Shown here in pieces: positions 62,054 through 64,000 of a stretch of DNA of 64,000 bases (position 1 is the first letter of the stretch; each line of letters begins with the position of its first letter). The DNA comes from Pseudomonadota bacterium. Lineage in GTDB: Bacteria > Desulfobacterota > Desulfobulbia > Desulfobulbales > JAGXFP01. Location: contig JAHJAA010000022.1 of the NCBI GenBank assembly GCA_018814305.1, positions 62,001-126,000 on the forward strand, written 5' to 3'. Position numbers and translations under genes: made by a program. The notes under the pieces were generated by a model. It worked only from the letters and a program-made list of their open reading frames with translations, had not been told where the DNA came from and searched no databases.

Positions 62054-64000
62054 CTAAACCTCGTCTTTCAAACTGTCGAGGGCACTCTGCAGATACGGCG
62101 GCACCATGACTCCGGCCCGGCTGATATTGGCATAGGCCTGCAAGAGATCTGCCTTGGGAATACCGGTTCGTTGCCAGTAAGCCACCGGGTCCTTCACAAA
62201 GGAGGCAATAATCTCCAGCACCTCCTCATAGTTTTTGACGATGTGGCAAAAATTAATGACCCAGGCCGGGGCCAACCGCACGCTATGACCGTCGATCTTT
62301 TTCTCGGTGGTAGCCGTTTTCAACTGCTCATAGGTACACTGCCAGAAATGGGAGCCGTCCTGCCCCAGACCGAACGGGTCGACAAAGATATGCGGCGCCG
62401 GCAGACACTCGAACAGCTTGAGATTGGTGATGGCGATGAGCAACTCTTCCAGGGTGCCCATGCCGCCTATGTTGTAAATTTTAAAAAGCGATGTCCGATC
62501 AAGGATGTTCTGCCGCATGTGCCGGGCGGAATTTTTAAAATTCAGAATCACCGGGGGACTCAAGTTGGCCCGCTGGCCGATTTTTTCACTGTCGATACCA
62601 ATCCCGATCCGCAGGATCCCCTCGGCGGTAGCGGCTTCATCGGCGATCTTCATCACCCCGGGGCCACTGCCGTGGCAGATGGCAAATTGCCCGTTCACCC
62701 TGGGAACACCTTTTAATTTCTGAATAAAGCGGTGGATCTGTTCGGTCAATACCTTGGCGGTTCCCTCCACGTGGGAACCGTACATGGCCACCCTGGTATG
62801 GGCCTGATCCAGCTTCTCCTTCCCTTCCTCAGTGACCCAGAAGCCCCGATAAAATTCCCGTAGATGGGTCTCGCCGGCCCCATTAAAGAGCATGTAAAAG
62901 AGAACCCCTTCCCGACAGGCCAGATCACAGAAACTCTCATAGGTGGTCTGGCCGAAGTAGAGGTTGGGCTGTGACATCACCTCCACGCCTCCACCGCCCA
63001 TCATACCCTCTTCAAGTCTGATATTTCTGGCAATAAACACCCCGACATTATTGCGCTTGAGCACCCGCAGGGTATCGGTGGAAGGAAACTCATGGGTTAC
63101 GCAGACCCGACGGATGTTCTGATCACCACCAACCAGGCCGAGACTATCAACGAACCCTCGATGCTCCGGCGCAATCTGCTCTCCACTTCGTACTCCGGAG
63201 GTGATATTGCCCCGGACCACTTCATAGAGGATTCTATTTTGAGCTGATTCGTGCCATTCATTTTCCGGGAGCTCTCGAGGGATCTCAATGGATTTGTTGC
63301 GGCCCAGAATTCGGCCGAAGCACCCTCGCATGGTCGGCTCAGGACTGATCCCATCAAAGAGCGGTTCATAAACCTCCTGCTTGAAAATACCGGTGGCTTC
63401 GGCAAAGGCGACACCCTCACGCAGGATCTTTTCCTTCCGGTTTTCCAAAAAAACCCGGGCGGCCATCCTGGTAGTAAGAGGATCGGCCTGATAGAGGCGA
63501 ATATTGATCAGGAGCTCCTGCAACGACACCGGCTTATCACTGCCATTATAAATCTCCACCTGCCGGGGAACGTTAATACCGCTGGTTCTTACGGCATCAA
63601 GCAGACGGGCCGCCAGATGGAAGACCCCAGGGGTACTGGTTTCTCGATCAATCAGGGCACAACAGCGTCCCAAGGAGATATGGATGGCGCCACATAAAAA
63701 CGTGCCCGGCTCAAGCTGTTCCGGCAATCCCCCCAGGGACGGATACTGGATAAGGCTCAAACCTTCCTTGCTCTGCAACAGGACCAACTGGGCATTCTGG
63801 CCAGCGGTTAACAAGGTATTGGACAGCAGATACCGCCGATCTTCCAGGGGAATAGTAATCCCGCCCCGGGAATCGATTTTGGCGCCGGAAGGCAACAGGA
63901 GTTCATGTTGCTCGATGAGCGCCTGGATTTCCTTTTTTTTCAGGGCCGGACCCTGGGGGATCAGGAGTCGACCGATGGTCAAACGCCGATTGCCATCCAG
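62054..64000 (-). CDS. LOG family protein with long N-terminal extension (5' end outside window)
   Basis: At least 648 residues; the frame stays open to the window edge, and the TTG at 63982 need not be the true start. The C-terminal 240 residues form a LOG (lysine decarboxylase-like) Rossmann domain with CHGSGPGVMKIADEAA and GGMGTLEELL, slightly different from the usual PGGxGTxxE because I replaces P. LOG enzymes in other organisms hydrolyse cytokinin or nucleoside monophosphates. The N-terminal 380 residues match nothing I recognise. It converges on the five-haem lipoprotein gene. Confidence 0.75.
   Translation of the reverse strand: MDGNRRLTIGRLLIPQGPALKKKEIQALIEQHELLLPSGAKIDSRGGITIPLEDRRYLLSNTLLTAGQNAQLVLLQSKEGLSLIQYPSLGGLPEQLEPGTFLCGAIHISLGRCCALIDRETSTPGVFHLAARLLDAVRTSGINVPRQVEIYNGSDKPVSLQELLINIRLYQADPLTTRMAARVFLENRKEKILREGVAFAEATGIFKQEVYEPLFDGISPEPTMRGCFGRILGRNKSIEIPRELPENEWHESAQNRILYEVVRGNITSGVRSGEQIAPEHRGFVDSLGLVGGDQNIRRVCVTHEFPSTDTLRVLKRNNVGVFIARNIRLEEGMMGGGGVEVMSQPNLYFGQTTYESFCDLACREGVLFYMLFNGAGETHLREFYRGFWVTEEGKEKLDQAHTRVAMYGSHVEGTAKVLTEQIHRFIQKLKGVPRVNGQFAICHGSGPGVMKIADEAATAEGILRIGIGIDSEKIGQRANLSPPVILNFKNSARHMRQNILDRTSLFKIYNIGGMGTLEELLIAITNLKLFECLPAPHIFVDPFGLGQDGSHFWQCTYEQLKTATTEKKIDGHSVRLAPAWVINFCHIVKNYEEVLEIIASFVKDPVAYWQRTGIPKADLLQAYANISRAGVMVPPYLQSALDSLKDEV

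Noticed and set aside
1-64000. CRISPR array, tRNA or rRNA genes, insertion sequences, phage genes
   Set aside because: No regularly spaced repeats, no cloverleaf-like sequence, no rRNA-like stretch and no transposase or integrase were seen in reading through the window.

Overview
The window looks like chromosomal DNA from a deltaproteobacterium in the broad sense (Desulfobacterota), with mostly high-GC coding sequence. The reasons are a giant periplasmic or outer-surface multiheme c-type cytochrome of the mixed CxxCH/CxxxxCH kind, a second multiheme lipoprotein, a two-CW protein, a cbb3 oxidase locus, an UPF0280 protein and a PAS/GGDEF/HDOD/PilZ signalling style typical of those lineages. No rRNA, tRNA, CRISPR array, transposase or phage gene was seen. 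The assignment is an inference from gene content.

Layout. (1) 1-2404: tail of an endonuclease III-type glycosylase, a LysE-type exporter, a ferric-reductase-like membrane protein and a YceI periplasmic protein. (2) 2646-4778: an AT-richer, GTG-started SEC-C/TPR/SGNH protein on the minus strand. (3) 5066-18375: a long minus-strand series, aroK, aroC, glycogen synthase, hybrid histidine kinase, gapA, PAS-GGDEF protein, a very large PEP-utilizer-like protein and alanine dehydrogenase. Several members overlap by ATGA. (4) 18679-24599: small housekeeping and regulatory genes (rdgB, PAS protein, UPF0280, glycosyltransferase, CvpA, phosphopantetheinyl transferase, Crp/Fnr, PilZ). (5) 24727-30355: RelA/SpoT homologue with a degenerate-looking synthetase domain, then RNase R and a TrmJ-like methyltransferase. 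(6) 31078-42461: Rrf2 regulator, an unusual AAA+ ATPase, then a complete cbb3 oxidase structural and assembly locus (ccoN, a ccoO-cytochrome c fusion, ccoQ-like, a haem-less CcoP anchor, ccoG, ccoH, ccoI, ccoS, SafE/TauE-type protein). (7) 42650-43390: two paralogous 68-69 residue membrane proteins behind a well-formed sigma-54 promoter with two upstream repeat sites. (8) 43646-45536: HDOD and pentapeptide/ion-channel genes. (9) 45919-64000: the 3093-residue cytochrome, a TMTC-like TPR membrane protein, an OmpA-family protein, a five-haem lipoprotein and a LOG-family protein cut by the window end.

The parts most worth a second look are the rearranged cbb3 locus, where the cytochrome c domain expected on CcoP sits on CcoO while the CcoP membrane anchor is a separate small gene; the sigma-54-controlled pair of unknown small membrane proteins; the giant cytochrome with about 56 CxxCH motifs plus several CxxxxCH motifs and a heme-free Ig-like insert; the Rrf2-adjacent AAA+ protein; and two 105-110 bp palindromic intergenic elements. 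Motif counts, positions of domains and promoter calls were made by eye.
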